A stretch of 64,000 nucleotides of DNA from Planctomycetia bacterium (GCA_016795155.1 JAEUIE010000008.1:62001-126000); one strand, 5' to 3'. Positions 53,319 to 63,066 are shown, counted from the stretch's first letter. Numbers and translations are program-made. Notes: generated by a model not told the origin, from the sequence alone.

Positions 53319-53765
53319 GTGCCCTCCACTTACACCAAGCTCTACTATCACCTCGTCTTCTCCACCAAAGAGCGTCGGCCATTGATAGAAACAGCATGGG
53401 AAGAGCAGCTCTATGCGGTGATTGGTGGGATTATCCGTGAGCATCATGGAGTCTTGCTTGCCGCTGGCGGCATGCCGGATCATGTTCATTTGCTCGTCAG
53501 TTGTCGCCCTACAGTAACACTCTCGTCACTATTACGAGACATTAAATGCAATTCTTCCAACTGGGTGCATGAACAATTTACCAAGGACTTCGCCTGGCAG
53601 GAGGGCTACAGCGCTTTTACGGTAAGCCATTCTGGAACTCCAGATGTGAAAGAGTATATCGCAAATCAGAAAGAACATCATCGCAAGCGTGATTACAAAG
53701 AAGAGTTATTGGCCATGCTGAAGTTGAATGAGGTGGTGTTTGATGAGCGGTATTTATTTGATTAG
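53319..53765 (+). CDS. REP-associated tyrosine transposase (Y1/IS200-like), full length
   Basis: About 148 residues from GTG 53319, chosen because AAGGAG ends eight bases upstream; the ATG at 53313 would be only one base from it. Family marks: YYHLVFSTKER (first strand), DHVHLLVSC (HUH), WQEGYSAFTVSHSG (tyrosine nucleophile), EHHRKRDYKEELL and VVFDERYLFD. Unlike the RAYT at 12768 it has the complete N-terminus, so it could be active. It is embedded in REP family B on both sides. Confidence 0.9.
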   Translation: MPSTYTKLYYHLVFSTKERRPLIETAWEEQLYAVIGGIIREHHGVLLAAGGMPDHVHLLVSCRPTVTLSSLLRDIKCNSSNWVHEQFTKDFAWQEGYSAFTVSHSGTPDVKEYIANQKEHHRKRDYKEELLAMLKLNEVVFDERYLFD

Positions 53766-53773
53766 TTGTCTGG

Positions 53774-53984
53774 TCTTAGTCCCGGAGGGACGATGGTTAG
53801 TAGCCAGGGGCGTTAGCCCCTGGAAGAAATCGAAAGTTGTGTTGAGCCCCGGAGGGGCGGGAGGGGCGATGGAGAAGAGACCAATGTCATCATCGCCCTT
53901 CCAAGGCTCTGTCTTTACAACAACCATTCCAGGGGCTTTCGCCCCTGGCTACTGACCATCGCACCTCCGGTGCTAAAGACCAGG
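53774..53984. repeat. REP family B, right block
   Basis: Forward unit: GTCCCGGAGGGACGATGG, GTAGCCAGGGGCGTTAGCCC, then GAGCCCCGGAGGGGCGGG (53778-53880). Inverted unit: CATCGCCCTTCCAAGGCTCT, CAGGGGCTTTCGCCCCTGG, and CATCGCACCTCCGGTGCTAAA (53899-53982). The layout copies the left block. Confidence 0.85.
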
Positions 53985-54086
53985 TCAATCGATGTGAATT
54001 GCATTTATCAGAATCCCGGTTCTCACCCACTCTTGCAGTTCCCCTCGCCTTGTATATCACAGTGAAAGTACCACGCGAGGCGCATC

Positions 54087-54635
54087 ATGGGCATTCTTTC
54101 CGACTGGCAGATTGAAAAAGAAATCAAGATCGTTCCCTTTGCCTCTGCACAAGTGAGGCAAGGCGTTGTTTCCTATGGCGTATCGAGCTATGGCTACGAT
54201 GTCCGCGTTGGCAGATCGTTCAAAGTTTTCACTAATGTCTATGGCGAAATTGTTGATCCCAAGCACTTCAGCCCGAAGGCGTTTGTCGATGTGGAAGCCG
54301 ATTGCTGCGTGATTCCACCCAACAGCTTTGCCCTGGCTGAAACGGTGGAGTACTTCGAGATTCCCCGCGATATTCTGGCCATCTGCCTGGGTAAAAGCAC
54401 CTATGCCCGGTGTGGCATCATTGTGAATGTGACGCCGCTGGAACCCGAATGGCGAGGCAAGATTACGATTGAAATCAGTAACACCACACCGTTACCTGCG
54501 AAGATATATGCCAACGAAGGCATTGCCCAGATCCTCTTCCTGCGGGCAGACCAGGTGTGTAAGACAAGCTATGCGGACAAATCGGGGAAATATCAGGATC
54601 AGCCGGGTTTAACACTGCCTTTTGTGCAAAAATAA
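54087..54635 (+). CDS. dcd: dCTP deaminase
   Basis: Deaminates dCTP to dUTP for dTTP synthesis. 182 residues: [51 protein letters not shown] with the catalytic glutamate, then [27 protein letters not shown]. Length and motifs match the family (E. coli 193). The bifunctional dCTP deaminase/dUTPase types of archaea are similar in part, so that activity is not excluded. It stands alone after the REP block. Confidence 0.95.
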   Translation: MGILSDWQIEKEIKIVPFASAQVRQGVVSYGVSSYGYDVRVGRSFKVFTNVYGEIVDPKHFSPKAFVDVEADCCVIPPNSFALAETVEYFEIPRDILAICLGKSTYARCGIIVNVTPLEPEWRGKITIEISNTTPLPAKIYANEGIAQILFLRADQVCKTSYADKSGKYQDQPGLTLPFVQK

Positions 54636-54732
54636 TCGTAAATTCAGGCATTCTGAACCAACTGGACGTAAGATAATCTGTCGTTCCCGTACATCGTATC
54701 GAGATTGAGCGAATCAAGTTGAGGACAGGGAT

Positions 54733-56226
54733 ATGAGATTAACGTGGAAGTATCTGGCAGCCGCAAGCCTGATCTGCGGAGCATCGACTGTATCATTGTG
54801 GGCCCAGCCGATTGGCGCCGGTGCTCAACCACCCGGAAAGAACCCGCCACCTGCGGGCAGCAAGACGGAGCAGCCTCCGGGCAAGACCGAGACACCAGGC
54901 GTGACCAGCGCAACCGAGAAAGATGGTGGTGGTGGTGGTGTCAAGGATGCATTGGTGGATGAAGCAGCCAATCTATTCAAGGAACGCAAGGAAGAGGAAG
55001 CCTACAAGAAGCTGGTGGAAGCCTGCTCCAAGAATGACAAACTTCCACCCGCCCGTCTGATGATGCACCGCATGTATCTTTCAGCAGGCCGCGCGGTAGA
55101 TGCCCGACGCGCTATCGAACTGGCTGCTGTGGAAAATCCCGATCATCCTGATATCTACATCACCTTTGCCACCCAGGCTCTGCAGCAGGCACGTTTTACC
55201 GATGCACTCTTGCAGTTTGAACGGGCAATGCAAACGGTGGCTGACACGAAGAAATGGAACGAAAGCCAGCGCAAGAGCGTGATGCTGGCCTGCCTGTCGG
55301 GCTTGGCTCAAACCGCGGAATCCCGTCAGCAGTTCGAAGTGGCACGCAAGCACTATGAAGCGATCTTGAAGCTCGATTTTCCCAAGAACCAATTGGCAGG
55401 TTTCCGGGCATCACTCGGCCGCATGCTCTTCATGCTGGATAAGAAGGACGAGGCTCTGAAGGAATTGCAGGCTGCCCAAGCCGATGTGCCGGAAATGGAA
55501 CCAGCCGGCGTCATGATGGCCAAGCTCTACACCAACCGGGCCTTGCAGGAAAAGGTAGCTGCCAAGCAGAAGGATCTGATTGCCAAAGCCAAGGAATGGT
55601 ATGAATACGCCATCAAGACTGATCCCAAGAACTACAAGGCACATATTTCCTATGCGGTCTGGCTCTTTGACATGAACTACCTCGATAAATCCTATTTCGC
55701 GCTGGCAGAAGAAGAACTGAAAGAAGCCATCAAGCTCGATCCCAAGGCATATGACAACCGCGTACTGCGTGGTCTGATGTACCGATGGACAGGCAACTAT
55801 GAAGCTGCAGAGGCAGAATTCGACTCAGCCTGGAAGGAAAAACCTGAAGATTTCTATTCACAGAACCAGCTTGTTCTGGCTCTGGTAGAACAGAAAGGCA
55901 ACCCGGCCAAGATGCAGCGAGCCGTTCAGCTTGCCACCGATAACATTCAAAAACATGGTGCCCGTATACCCGATGCCAGCGCCACCTATGGCTGGGTGAT
56001 GTTCAAGAATAATCGCATGGATGATGCGGAAAAGGCATTGCAAGCTTCATTCCAGGGTGGACAGTTCACTGCGGACAGCCTCTACTACCTGTCGCAGGTA
56101 CATCGCATGCGAGGCCGACTGACCGAAGCTGGCGAAGCATTGAAGTTAGCTGTCACCCAGCCAGGCCGCTTCATGTACCGAAAGGAAGCCAACAAGGACC
56201 ATGAACAATTGTCGGGAAGCCGATAG
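54733..56226 (+). CDS. Secreted TPR-repeat protein
   Basis: 497 residues. Signal peptide KYLAAASLICGASTVSLWAQ, then a Pro/Gly-rich low-complexity linker and poly-Gly run. From about 75 the chain is built of tetratricopeptide-like helical pairs (ARRAIELAAVENPDHPDIYITFA, ALLQFERAMQTVADTKK, AKEWYEYAIKTDPKNYKAHISYA). TPRs hold other proteins; the partner is unknown. A terminator follows. Confidence 0.85.
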   Translation: MRLTWKYLAAASLICGASTVSLWAQPIGAGAQPPGKNPPPAGSKTEQPPGKTETPGVTSATEKDGGGGGVKDALVDEAANLFKERKEEEAYKKLVEACSKNDKLPPARLMMHRMYLSAGRAVDARRAIELAAVENPDHPDIYITFATQALQQARFTDALLQFERAMQTVADTKKWNESQRKSVMLACLSGLAQTAESRQQFEVARKHYEAILKLDFPKNQLAGFRASLGRMLFMLDKKDEALKELQAAQADVPEMEPAGVMMAKLYTNRALQEKVAAKQKDLIAKAKEWYEYAIKTDPKNYKAHISYAVWLFDMNYLDKSYFALAEEELKEAIKLDPKAYDNRVLRGLMYRWTGNYEAAEAEFDSAWKEKPEDFYSQNQLVLALVEQKGNPAKMQRAVQLATDNIQKHGARIPDASATYGWVMFKNNRMDDAEKALQASFQGGQFTADSLYYLSQVHRMRGRLTEAGEALKLAVTQPGRFMYRKEANKDHEQLSGSR

Positions 56227-56258
56227 GAAGAAATGCTGTATTCCAACATTCAGGTAGG

Positions 56259-56288
56259 AGCCGAGAAGTTGATCTCCTCGGCTTTTTT
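56259..56288 (+). terminator. Rho-independent terminator after the TPR gene
   Basis: AGCCGAG and CTCGGCT pair around an 11-nt loop, followed by TTTTT (56283-56288). It begins 33 nt past the stop. Confidence 0.85.
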
Positions 56289-56304
56289 GTTTGATGTTCC
56301 GTCT

Positions 56305-57540
56305 TTATCGTTTGCCGTTCAGATCAGGCTTGCCATCGCCATTAGCATCGAGTGTGTTGAGATCGACTTCGACGTACGGCCGCAGGTAGGCTTCTGTTTT
56401 GCCTGATGCATAGGAAACCCAGAAGCGCAGTGCGGTGGCATCGTAGACGACATTGATGACATTATCGCCCTTGATGGGAATCTTGTTGGCCAGGGCAATC
56501 ATCTTTTCCGCGTTGAATTTGCCATACTCGCTCTGCAGCGTGGGAAAAGCACCCCGGCCTTCATCGTTGTAGACACAGTTGGCAAGCACATTCGGAGCAA
56601 ATTCATCGGTGGGATCATTATCCTTCCAGATGGCCAGTTGCTTGTCTTTCGGCTCCGGTGAATGAGCACGAATCTTGACAGCTCGCAGTTCCTTCTGGCC
56701 ATCGCCAAAGACAAAGTGGTAGCGTTTGGTCATGGGCTGGGCTTTGAAGATCTCGAGTGCCTTGGTAAGCGAATCGCCATCGTAAAGCATGGTGCGGAAG
56801 AAGACCGTGAAGTGTGGAGCATGTACCTGGTAGGGAGCTTCCTTGGCAGATGCATCACCCATTTCGGAAAGTGCAATGCCTCGGGTATTCATACCCGTGT
56901 GAGCACCAATGATGCCAGCGAATGTGGGTACCACATGGGGGATGCCTTCGTTGGGAATGTAGAGGACAATCACGGGGAATTCATGGGCACCGACTTCCAT
57001 GCTCCAGTCGAGATTGCGTGTCTGATAGAGATGCCCATCGACGGTGGCTTTGCCCCAGACAGCAATGCTGCTGCAGGAATAAGGCATCAGCAGTGCCACG
57101 GAATGAAGCGCCTGCAGTTGAGCCAACGGCATGCCCGAGCCATCAGCCAGGCCTGCCAGCTCCTGAGAAACCCGCTGGTCGGCGTAGGCCGAAGTGCGTG
57201 ACCAGACTTCGTTCAGTGTCTGATCAGTGACCTTGAGCTCAGCTTTGATGCCTTCCATCGCTTTGGGAATGAAGGCATGCATTTCCTTTTTCATCAGCCT
57301 GCCGAGATGATAGCCCATCTCGTAAGGCGTACCTTGCACCACTACGGCAGGAAACTTGACCGGTCCGTTGCCAACGGTGGTGCGATAGCCTGAACCCTTG
57401 CTGACATCGGGTTTGGTGAAGAGTTCCTTCTGGACCGGCGCATTGGCCTGGCCATTGAATTGCTTGGGTGGGTCATCGCTGTTAGCGACGGAGAAGACAA
57501 GGGCCAGAAGCCCGGCGGGGAAGAGGAGTTTGAGTTTCAT
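56305..57540 (-). CDS. C45-family (acyltransferase/hydrolase) Ntn protein
   Basis: 411 residues with a signal peptide (LLFPAGLLALVFSVANS). VVQGTPYEMGYHLGRLMKKEM early and the catalytic cysteine in YSCSSIAVWGKATVDGHLYQTRNLDW fit the C45 family (acyl-CoA:6-aminopenicillanate acyltransferase-like), which self-cleave before the cysteine. NTRGIALSEMG and YHFVFGDGQ follow. It ends DLNTLDANGDGKPDLNGK, a calcium-binding dockerin/EF-hand-like segment. It probably hydrolyses an amide outside the cytoplasm. Confidence 0.82.
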   Translation of the reverse strand: MKLKLLFPAGLLALVFSVANSDDPPKQFNGQANAPVQKELFTKPDVSKGSGYRTTVGNGPVKFPAVVVQGTPYEMGYHLGRLMKKEMHAFIPKAMEGIKAELKVTDQTLNEVWSRTSAYADQRVSQELAGLADGSGMPLAQLQALHSVALLMPYSCSSIAVWGKATVDGHLYQTRNLDWSMEVGAHEFPVIVLYIPNEGIPHVVPTFAGIIGAHTGMNTRGIALSEMGDASAKEAPYQVHAPHFTVFFRTMLYDGDSLTKALEIFKAQPMTKRYHFVFGDGQKELRAVKIRAHSPEPKDKQLAIWKDNDPTDEFAPNVLANCVYNDEGRGAFPTLQSEYGKFNAEKMIALANKIPIKGDNVINVVYDATALRFWVSYASGKTEAYLRPYVEVDLNTLDANGDGKPDLNGKR

Positions 57541-57681
57541 AGTAGACGATCATACCCTCTGAAAGGCTAGGTGTCACGCCATTCCGAAACATTCTTTAAC
57601 AGATGCAACCTACTCAAACCTGCCTGACTGTCTAACATTTCAATAAGAGCTGAATGTTGCAGACACTTCTAAAATCCGTTA

Positions 57682-58257
57682 ATGGCATTGAAATCCATGA
57701 AGCACAAAAACAGTGTGAACCGTGCAAACGAAGTATACCGCATTGTCGAGCAGCGATTCATCGAACTCTGGGGCGATATGAGTTCCTGGTGGGGCGTCAG
57801 CCGAACCATGGCTGAAATCCACGGCTTGCTGTTCATCACCAGCACACCTCACTCTGCTGAGGATATTCAGAACCATCTTGGCATTTCGCGTGGCAATGTC
57901 AGCATGAATATCCGTACGCTGGTGGAATGGGGACTGGTGCGACGAGTCCGCAAGCGAGGCGACCGGCGTGATTACTATGAATCGCTTACCGATGTCTGGG
58001 AAATGTTCACCGTGCTGGCATCCCAGCGTAAACGTCGGGAAATTGACCCCATCGTCAAAACGCTCAAGCAATGCCGAACCGATCTCGACAACCTGGAACA
58101 GCCCAAGAATGATGCAAACCGGCCTGAGCATCATGTGCAGCGTGTTGACGAGTTGCTCGGCTTCCTGTTGACAGTCGAGAAAGTGGCGGAACACTTCTTC
58201 AAGAACAACGAAGGTTTACGGGAAGCGATGGAACTGCTGGCTCACACCGAAGAATAA
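57682..58257 (+). CDS. GbsR/MarR-family transcriptional regulator
   Basis: 191 residues. GbsR-like start (YRIVEQRFIELWGDMSSWWGVSRTMAEIHGLLFI), then a winged helix: SAEDIQNHLGISRGNVSMNIRTLVEWGLVRRVRKRGDRRDYYE. C-terminal helices for dimerisation. M6 (MKHKNS, 57697) is an alternative start. It overlaps the tail of the convergent gene by 16 nt. Target unknown. Confidence 0.88.
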   Translation: MALKSMKHKNSVNRANEVYRIVEQRFIELWGDMSSWWGVSRTMAEIHGLLFITSTPHSAEDIQNHLGISRGNVSMNIRTLVEWGLVRRVRKRGDRRDYYESLTDVWEMFTVLASQRKRREIDPIVKTLKQCRTDLDNLEQPKNDANRPEHHVQRVDELLGFLLTVEKVAEHFFKNNEGLREAMELLAHTEE

Positions 58258-59045
58258 ACCCTGACGACACTGGGATGATGCCAGAGCCAGGGCAGGGCCA
58301 GTGATACCTCTGATGTGAAGACTTCCACCACGCGCCCTTCGCGATCGGCCTGTTCCAGCCAGGCTGATTCGAACAGGCGTTCCTGCGGTGGAAAAGTTTC
58401 CGCTGTTGCTATTGTCTCGTGTTGTCTGAAACCTGTCTGGTAATGCCGTTGATCCAGGATGCAGGCAGGGTCGAGCAAACGAACGTCCAGCGAATGAAGC
58501 TGATTGATTTGTCCAGGTATCCATATAGCTACTTCCAGTGGTGGAGTAACCAAGTCCATTTCCCGTGCATCTGCTGACAGTTCCAGATAATGCACTTCCT
58601 GATCGTTGAGCATGACTGCGACACTGAGCCGTTTCTCGGAAGTACCATGAAGGGGTGCATGCAGGTGGAGGATGGGTTTCTTTTCTGTCCACTCGACCTT
58701 ACCAGTGATTGGCCCCAGGTGAACTGTGCGTCTGACTTCCAGGAAGACGCCGTTGAGTTGGGGAGCTCGCGGGCCAGCAACTGGTTCGCAAACGATCTCC
58801 AAAATGTTCTGCATCTGCACCTGGGAAGTAATTGGTACCAGGCAAGGCAACTGTGCATCGTGATGCGATGCTACCACCTTTTGATTCAGCATAACCCTAC
58901 AAGGCACATTGATGGAACCAACGATCAGCCAAAGTTCTTCAAAGGGCATCAATTCCGTGGGCCAGCGAAAGGCCCGGCGAAAGACCATTGTCTGGCCCGG
59001 CAGACATTGCCAGGGTTCACGTAGTTGAATTCGATGCGGATACAT
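58242..59045 (-). CDS. Uncharacterised protein with sugar-binding-like N-terminal sandwich
   Basis: 267 residues. The start (REPWQCLPGQTMVFRRAFRWP, then LNQKVVASHHDAQLPCLVPIT and NILEIVCEP) resembles the jelly-roll sugar-binding domain found at the front of glycoside hydrolases such as beta-mannosidases. No catalytic domain follows. The second half is beta-rich with no recognised family. It lies 7 nt after the DUF1624 gene on the same strand. Confidence 0.55.
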   Translation of the reverse strand: MYPHRIQLREPWQCLPGQTMVFRRAFRWPTELMPFEELWLIVGSINVPCRVMLNQKVVASHHDAQLPCLVPITSQVQMQNILEIVCEPVAGPRAPQLNGVFLEVRRTVHLGPITGKVEWTEKKPILHLHAPLHGTSEKRLSVAVMLNDQEVHYLELSADAREMDLVTPPLEVAIWIPGQINQLHSLDVRLLDPACILDQRHYQTGFRQHETIATAETFPPQERLFESAWLEQADREGRVVEVFTSEVSLALPWLWHHPSVVRVYSSV

Positions 59046-59052
59046 GTCTGCA

Positions 59053-60210
59053 TTATAGGTAAGACAGCCAGACTGATTTGTTTCGCTGCTTCACACCGGC
59101 ATACCAGACACAAAGCGGGTAGAGAGCCAGCACGACCAACAGCCAGACCAGATAGCTGACCCACAGTGGAAACCCGAAGGATGCAGGCATATCACCCAGC
59201 GGCGGGTTCGTGAACAGCCAGCCGGGGAAAGCACCAGTCTGCCACCATGCTGCCAACAGACATAACCCATGAATCAACGGCAGATGCAGCAGGTAGAAGA
59301 ACATGGGTACTTTACCGAAGATGATGAACGGTTTACTCCAGTTGCCTGTGCCGGCATCCCACCAGGCCAGTAGTAAGAGCACCGGCCCCAGAGTCATGAG
59401 CAGATAGCAGAGCGATGGCGGTTGCTTGGTGCAGTTCAGGAAGGAGATAACATTACCTGTGATGGTTGATTGTGCTATCCATGTATTGCCTTCTCCGTAG
59501 AGTCCACTGGCGCGAAGCAAGAGGAACAAGACCACGCAAAAAATACCGAGCACCACGAGCAGGATTCTTCGTTCCCACGCTTCCCATGCGTAACACATGC
59601 CCAGCCCATAGCCGACCATCATCACACCAACCCAGGGGATGAGTGGGTAGCCTGCACTGAAGGTAATGCCAAATGACTGCACCTCACCCGGATCATGCAG
59701 GAACGTCCAGAGCCAGCCCCATGCACCAAAGTCAGCTGATTTAATGGGATCGGCCAGATGATGGCCGAGGATCAGAATTGCTCCAAGAGTTGCTGGTAAC
59801 CAAGTGGGCAATCGTACCAGCAGTCCCAACAAAATCATCGACCAGCCCAGTGTCCAGATGACCCAGCAGGGCAGGTAGGTGAAATCGAAGTTCCAGGCCC
59901 AGCCGAAGGTACGCACGACGCACCATTCAAGAAAGATGAGCCACAGGCCGCGTGTGATAAGGAAGCTGGCTAGTTCGGAACTCGATTTGCCCCGTAATCT
60001 TGAAAGTGCCGCACCGACACCGGCCAGCAGCAGGAATGTTGGAGCGCAAAAGTGTGATATCCACCGGGTGAAAAAGAGGGACGGTGTGGTCTGGCTCAGA
60101 TCGGTTGGATCAATGGTGTGGGTGAAGAAAAAGTCGCGGACATGGTCGAGGGCCATGAGGATCATGACGAGACCGCGAAGGAGGTCGATGGAGTGGAGGC
60201 GGGAATGCAT
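59053..60210 (-). CDS. DUF1624/HGSNAT-like membrane protein
   Basis: 385 residues with about nine to ten hydrophobic segments. It begins RLHSIDLLRGLVMILMALDHVRDFFF, the hallmark of DUF1624/heparan-alpha-glucosaminide N-acetyltransferase-like proteins (the LDxxRG and DHxR motifs). Such proteins may carry acetyl groups across the membrane to sugars. It is followed 7 nt downstream by the sandwich-domain gene, so a shared role with cell-surface sugars is possible. Confidence 0.85.
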   Translation of the reverse strand: MHSRLHSIDLLRGLVMILMALDHVRDFFFTHTIDPTDLSQTTPSLFFTRWISHFCAPTFLLLAGVGAALSRLRGKSSSELASFLITRGLWLIFLEWCVVRTFGWAWNFDFTYLPCWVIWTLGWSMILLGLLVRLPTWLPATLGAILILGHHLADPIKSADFGAWGWLWTFLHDPGEVQSFGITFSAGYPLIPWVGVMMVGYGLGMCYAWEAWERRILLVVLGIFCVVLFLLLRASGLYGEGNTWIAQSTITGNVISFLNCTKQPPSLCYLLMTLGPVLLLLAWWDAGTGNWSKPFIIFGKVPMFFYLLHLPLIHGLCLLAAWWQTGAFPGWLFTNPPLGDMPASFGFPLWVSYLVWLLVVLALYPLCVWYAGVKQRNKSVWLSYL

Positions 60211-60255
60211 ATCACATGTACCCGGAGGATTAATTCAAAATCTCGAAACCTGCTG

Positions 60256-61677
60256 TTATCTATTTTCCATCTTTGAAAGAAAAAATTCCGGGTGCATTTC
60301 AAACAACTGTTTTTCCAATTTCAGAACTCCAAGTACCATGCCATGTTTTGGATCAATCTGACGAGCGAGTTCCCAGCATTTCCAGGCATCCGGTGTGCGG
60401 TACATTGATTGGAGAACTTTGCCGAGATCGACATAGGCTCCGGTAAGATGCGGATTCGCTTCAATGGCCTTGAGGTAGTGTCCTTTGGCTTCGCCGCTAG
60501 CATTCTGCATCTTCATCCCGCCCAGTTGTGTCTCCAGTACGTATCCATAGTTCAGCCCCGTTCTATCAATTTTTTCCAGTATCTCGATGCTTTCCTTTTC
60601 TGATTTCCGATTGCCAAAAGTCTGCGTGAAGCTTTTCAATTGTTCATTTTCAGACTGAAAGACGTTCAGCTTGCGCAAGTTCTGAGCAGCCTGGCTATCG
60701 CTGTAGCTCAGTCCATCGTTGATGGCGAGCAGGAAGGCATCGAGCGGTCTACCCGCTTCCACAGCCTTTTTCATGGCCGCTTCGATTTCCGGAGGAGTCA
60801 TACGCTGGTGCTTCCTGATCCGGTCAGATGCCTTGGAGAGCATGACACTGACAGGATCCTTGTCATCGACAAGCAAACGAAATCCGGCAGGAACACTGAA
60901 GGGATCCACTTGAGCTAAAGACACTTTGATGAGCTTCCAGTCATGCTCTTCATAACCGGCACCTGACTGTGTTTTCCATTTCAAATGCCTGGGGACAAAC
61001 TGTTTATCCAGAATCCTGTTACGTATGGCGGGATGAATCGATGCAGTATGGGTAAGCCAGAGTCGAAAGGCAGCTTGAAACTCCGGCGGGACTTTGTCTC
61101 CCGAGGGAGTGTATTCCACTTTGACTTTATTATCGATGTGGAAGGTGGTGGCTTGCTTCTGATGAGTTTCCGCCGGTTCCGCTCTCGGCAAATCCTTGAT
61201 CAATATCCCGAAGGTTGCCTCCAGGTCGCGTGGATCTTCCGTGCGGTTGACCTCAGATTTCCTGGTCTTATCTTTCAGTGCCTCGTTTAGAATCGTGCTC
61301 AGGTATTGTCTGTTCTGCAGTTCCATACCCCGAAATAGCACCAGGGCCTGCACAGAAGTTTGAGAATATTCTTTCTTCTCGGGAACAATGCCGATGACCT
61401 GATTCTTGATCATATCGTAGCGTGTGCGAGAATCAGGAGTGACGATTTCAAAGAAGTCCTTCCCTACCAACACAGATTTTGAATACTTTTTAGTGGTTGG
61501 CTTTGGTAGTTCCGATTCCTTGCCGGGAATTTCCTTGATCTTGCCTGCTTCATCGACTTGAATCTGGAAGGAAGAGGAGGCCTGCTGTGTGATCGTCGTC
61601 ACATCGAACTGCATTTGAAATACTTGATCGTTGGTCGGGATGGATAACAGCAGACAAACGAGAAGGAAATGTATCAT
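60256..61677 (-). CDS. Secreted uncharacterised protein with TPR-like C-terminus
   Basis: 473 residues. Signal peptide MIHFLLVCLLLSIPTND. The N-terminal ~200 residues are beta-rich (QVFQMQFDVTTITQQASSSFQIQV), like proteins that bind lipid or report on substrate cleavage. The last 100 residues hold tetratricopeptide-type pairs (GHYLKAIEANPHLTGAYVDLGKVL, AWKCWELARQIDPKHGMVL). No family name known to me. It is 45 nt upstream of the DUF1624 gene on the same strand. Confidence 0.6.
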   Translation of the reverse strand: MIHFLLVCLLLSIPTNDQVFQMQFDVTTITQQASSSFQIQVDEAGKIKEIPGKESELPKPTTKKYSKSVLVGKDFFEIVTPDSRTRYDMIKNQVIGIVPEKKEYSQTSVQALVLFRGMELQNRQYLSTILNEALKDKTRKSEVNRTEDPRDLEATFGILIKDLPRAEPAETHQKQATTFHIDNKVKVEYTPSGDKVPPEFQAAFRLWLTHTASIHPAIRNRILDKQFVPRHLKWKTQSGAGYEEHDWKLIKVSLAQVDPFSVPAGFRLLVDDKDPVSVMLSKASDRIRKHQRMTPPEIEAAMKKAVEAGRPLDAFLLAINDGLSYSDSQAAQNLRKLNVFQSENEQLKSFTQTFGNRKSEKESIEILEKIDRTGLNYGYVLETQLGGMKMQNASGEAKGHYLKAIEANPHLTGAYVDLGKVLQSMYRTPDAWKCWELARQIDPKHGMVLGVLKLEKQLFEMHPEFFLSKMENR

Positions 61678-61797
61678 GTTCGATCTGCCCGGTGATGAGT
61701 ATGCTGCGAGGCAACATCATGGTTCGTAACACAAGCGCATGCGTTGCCAGATTGTCTCATGGCACACGGCGGATTTCACGCGAATTCCAAACGGTTG

Positions 61798-63066
61798 TCA
61801 AACAAACTTCGTCTTCCCCGGCATCGCGACTGGTGGTGTCGGGTACTTTTCCAACGTGTAGCTGGGGGGCGACAGGTCTTCTTTGCTGTTCATGACCTTG
61901 TCCCACTCAACCTTTTGTCCGGTGTAGGTAGCCATGCGGCCCATGATGCCGGTGAGGGTGCTGCGGACCATCCATTCGCCGTCGTTGATGGGTGTGCCGC
62001 TCTTGATGGAATCGAAGAGTTCGTTGTGTTCGTGCTGGTACATGTCGTCGCGTACCTGGTCGCGTGAAGCCTGCCAGGGCTTGGCGCCCTTGATCTGCCA
62101 GCGGTTGGCCTGCCAGTGTGCGGAACCCTTGGTCCCATAGACATGGAAGGAATTGTCCGAGTAGCAATCCTTCATCTGTCGAGTGAAACAATAGGCTTTC
62201 ACGCCGTTGTCGTATTCGTAGGCGATGGCATGGTGATCATAGATATTACCAAAAACAGGATCGGTACGCACCTGTCGGCCACCCATGCCAAAGGCATACC
62301 GGGGGTAGGTATTCTTCATGGCCCAGGTGATCTTGTCGATGGTGTGAATGGTTTGTTCGCAGATATGGTCGCCTGAGAGCCAGGTGAAGTAGAGCCAGTT
62401 ACGCATCTGCCATTCCATATCGGTCATTTCAGCGGTCTTGGCAACATGCCAGAGTAAGCCAGTGATGTAGTTGGCTTCGATGGAGACAATATCGCCGATA
62501 TCGCCATCATGAATACGTTTGAACATTTCCCGCATGGCGTTGTGGTAGCGCCAGCAGTAGCCTGCGACCACTGCCAGGTTCTTTTGCTTGGCGATCTTGA
62601 TCGATTCGAGCATGGATCGGCAACCCAGAGCATCGGTCGCCATGGGTTTTTCCACAAAGGCATGCTTGCCTGCTTCCACCACAGCTTTGAAATGAATAGG
62701 ACGGAAGTGAGGGGACGTAGCCAGCAGCACGACATCCACATCGCTGGCGATCAGTTCCTTGTAGGCATTGATGCCGACGAAGCAGTTCTTGTCGGTGACG
62801 GCAAACTTCTCACCCAGGTTGTCTTTGAGTGTTTTCTTGCAACTTTGAATCCGATCCGGGAAGGCATCCGCCAGGGCCGTGATGCGAACGGTGGAGCCTG
62901 TGTTAGCTGCCTGCTGGGCAGCTCCGGTGCCTCGTCCTCCGCAACCCACCAAGCCGACCTTGATCTCTTCCCGCCCGGCAGCATGCACCGCTGGCGCCAG
63001 CGACAACATACTTGCTGAGGCGGCAGCTACGGCACTCTTCTTCAAAAAGCTTCGACGATGCGGCAT
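61798..63066 (-). CDS. Gfo/Idh/MocA oxidoreductase with Tat signal
   Basis: About 422 residues from ATG 63066 (an upstream ATG at 63084 is less likely). Twin-arginine signal MPHRRSFLKKSAVAAASASM, then a Rossmann fold: IKVGLVGCGGRGTGAAQQA, the NAD(P)-binding GxGxxG-type site. EKPMATDALGCRSM holds the family EKP motif, and HICEQTIHTIDKITWAM its later histidine region. Such exported members are numerous in planctomycetes and act on sugars or inositols; the substrate is unknown. Confidence 0.92.
   Translation of the reverse strand: MPHRRSFLKKSAVAAASASMLSLAPAVHAAGREEIKVGLVGCGGRGTGAAQQAANTGSTVRITALADAFPDRIQSCKKTLKDNLGEKFAVTDKNCFVGINAYKELIASDVDVVLLATSPHFRPIHFKAVVEAGKHAFVEKPMATDALGCRSMLESIKIAKQKNLAVVAGYCWRYHNAMREMFKRIHDGDIGDIVSIEANYITGLLWHVAKTAEMTDMEWQMRNWLYFTWLSGDHICEQTIHTIDKITWAMKNTYPRYAFGMGGRQVRTDPVFGNIYDHHAIAYEYDNGVKAYCFTRQMKDCYSDNSFHVYGTKGSAHWQANRWQIKGAKPWQASRDQVRDDMYQHEHNELFDSIKSGTPINDGEWMVRSTLTGIMGRMATYTGQKVEWDKVMNSKEDLSPPSYTLEKYPTPPVAMPGKTKFV

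Noticed and set aside
53061-53984. CRISPR array
   Set aside because: Repeats are palindromic and unevenly spaced in opposite orientations around a RAYT, as in REP elements; no cas genes.
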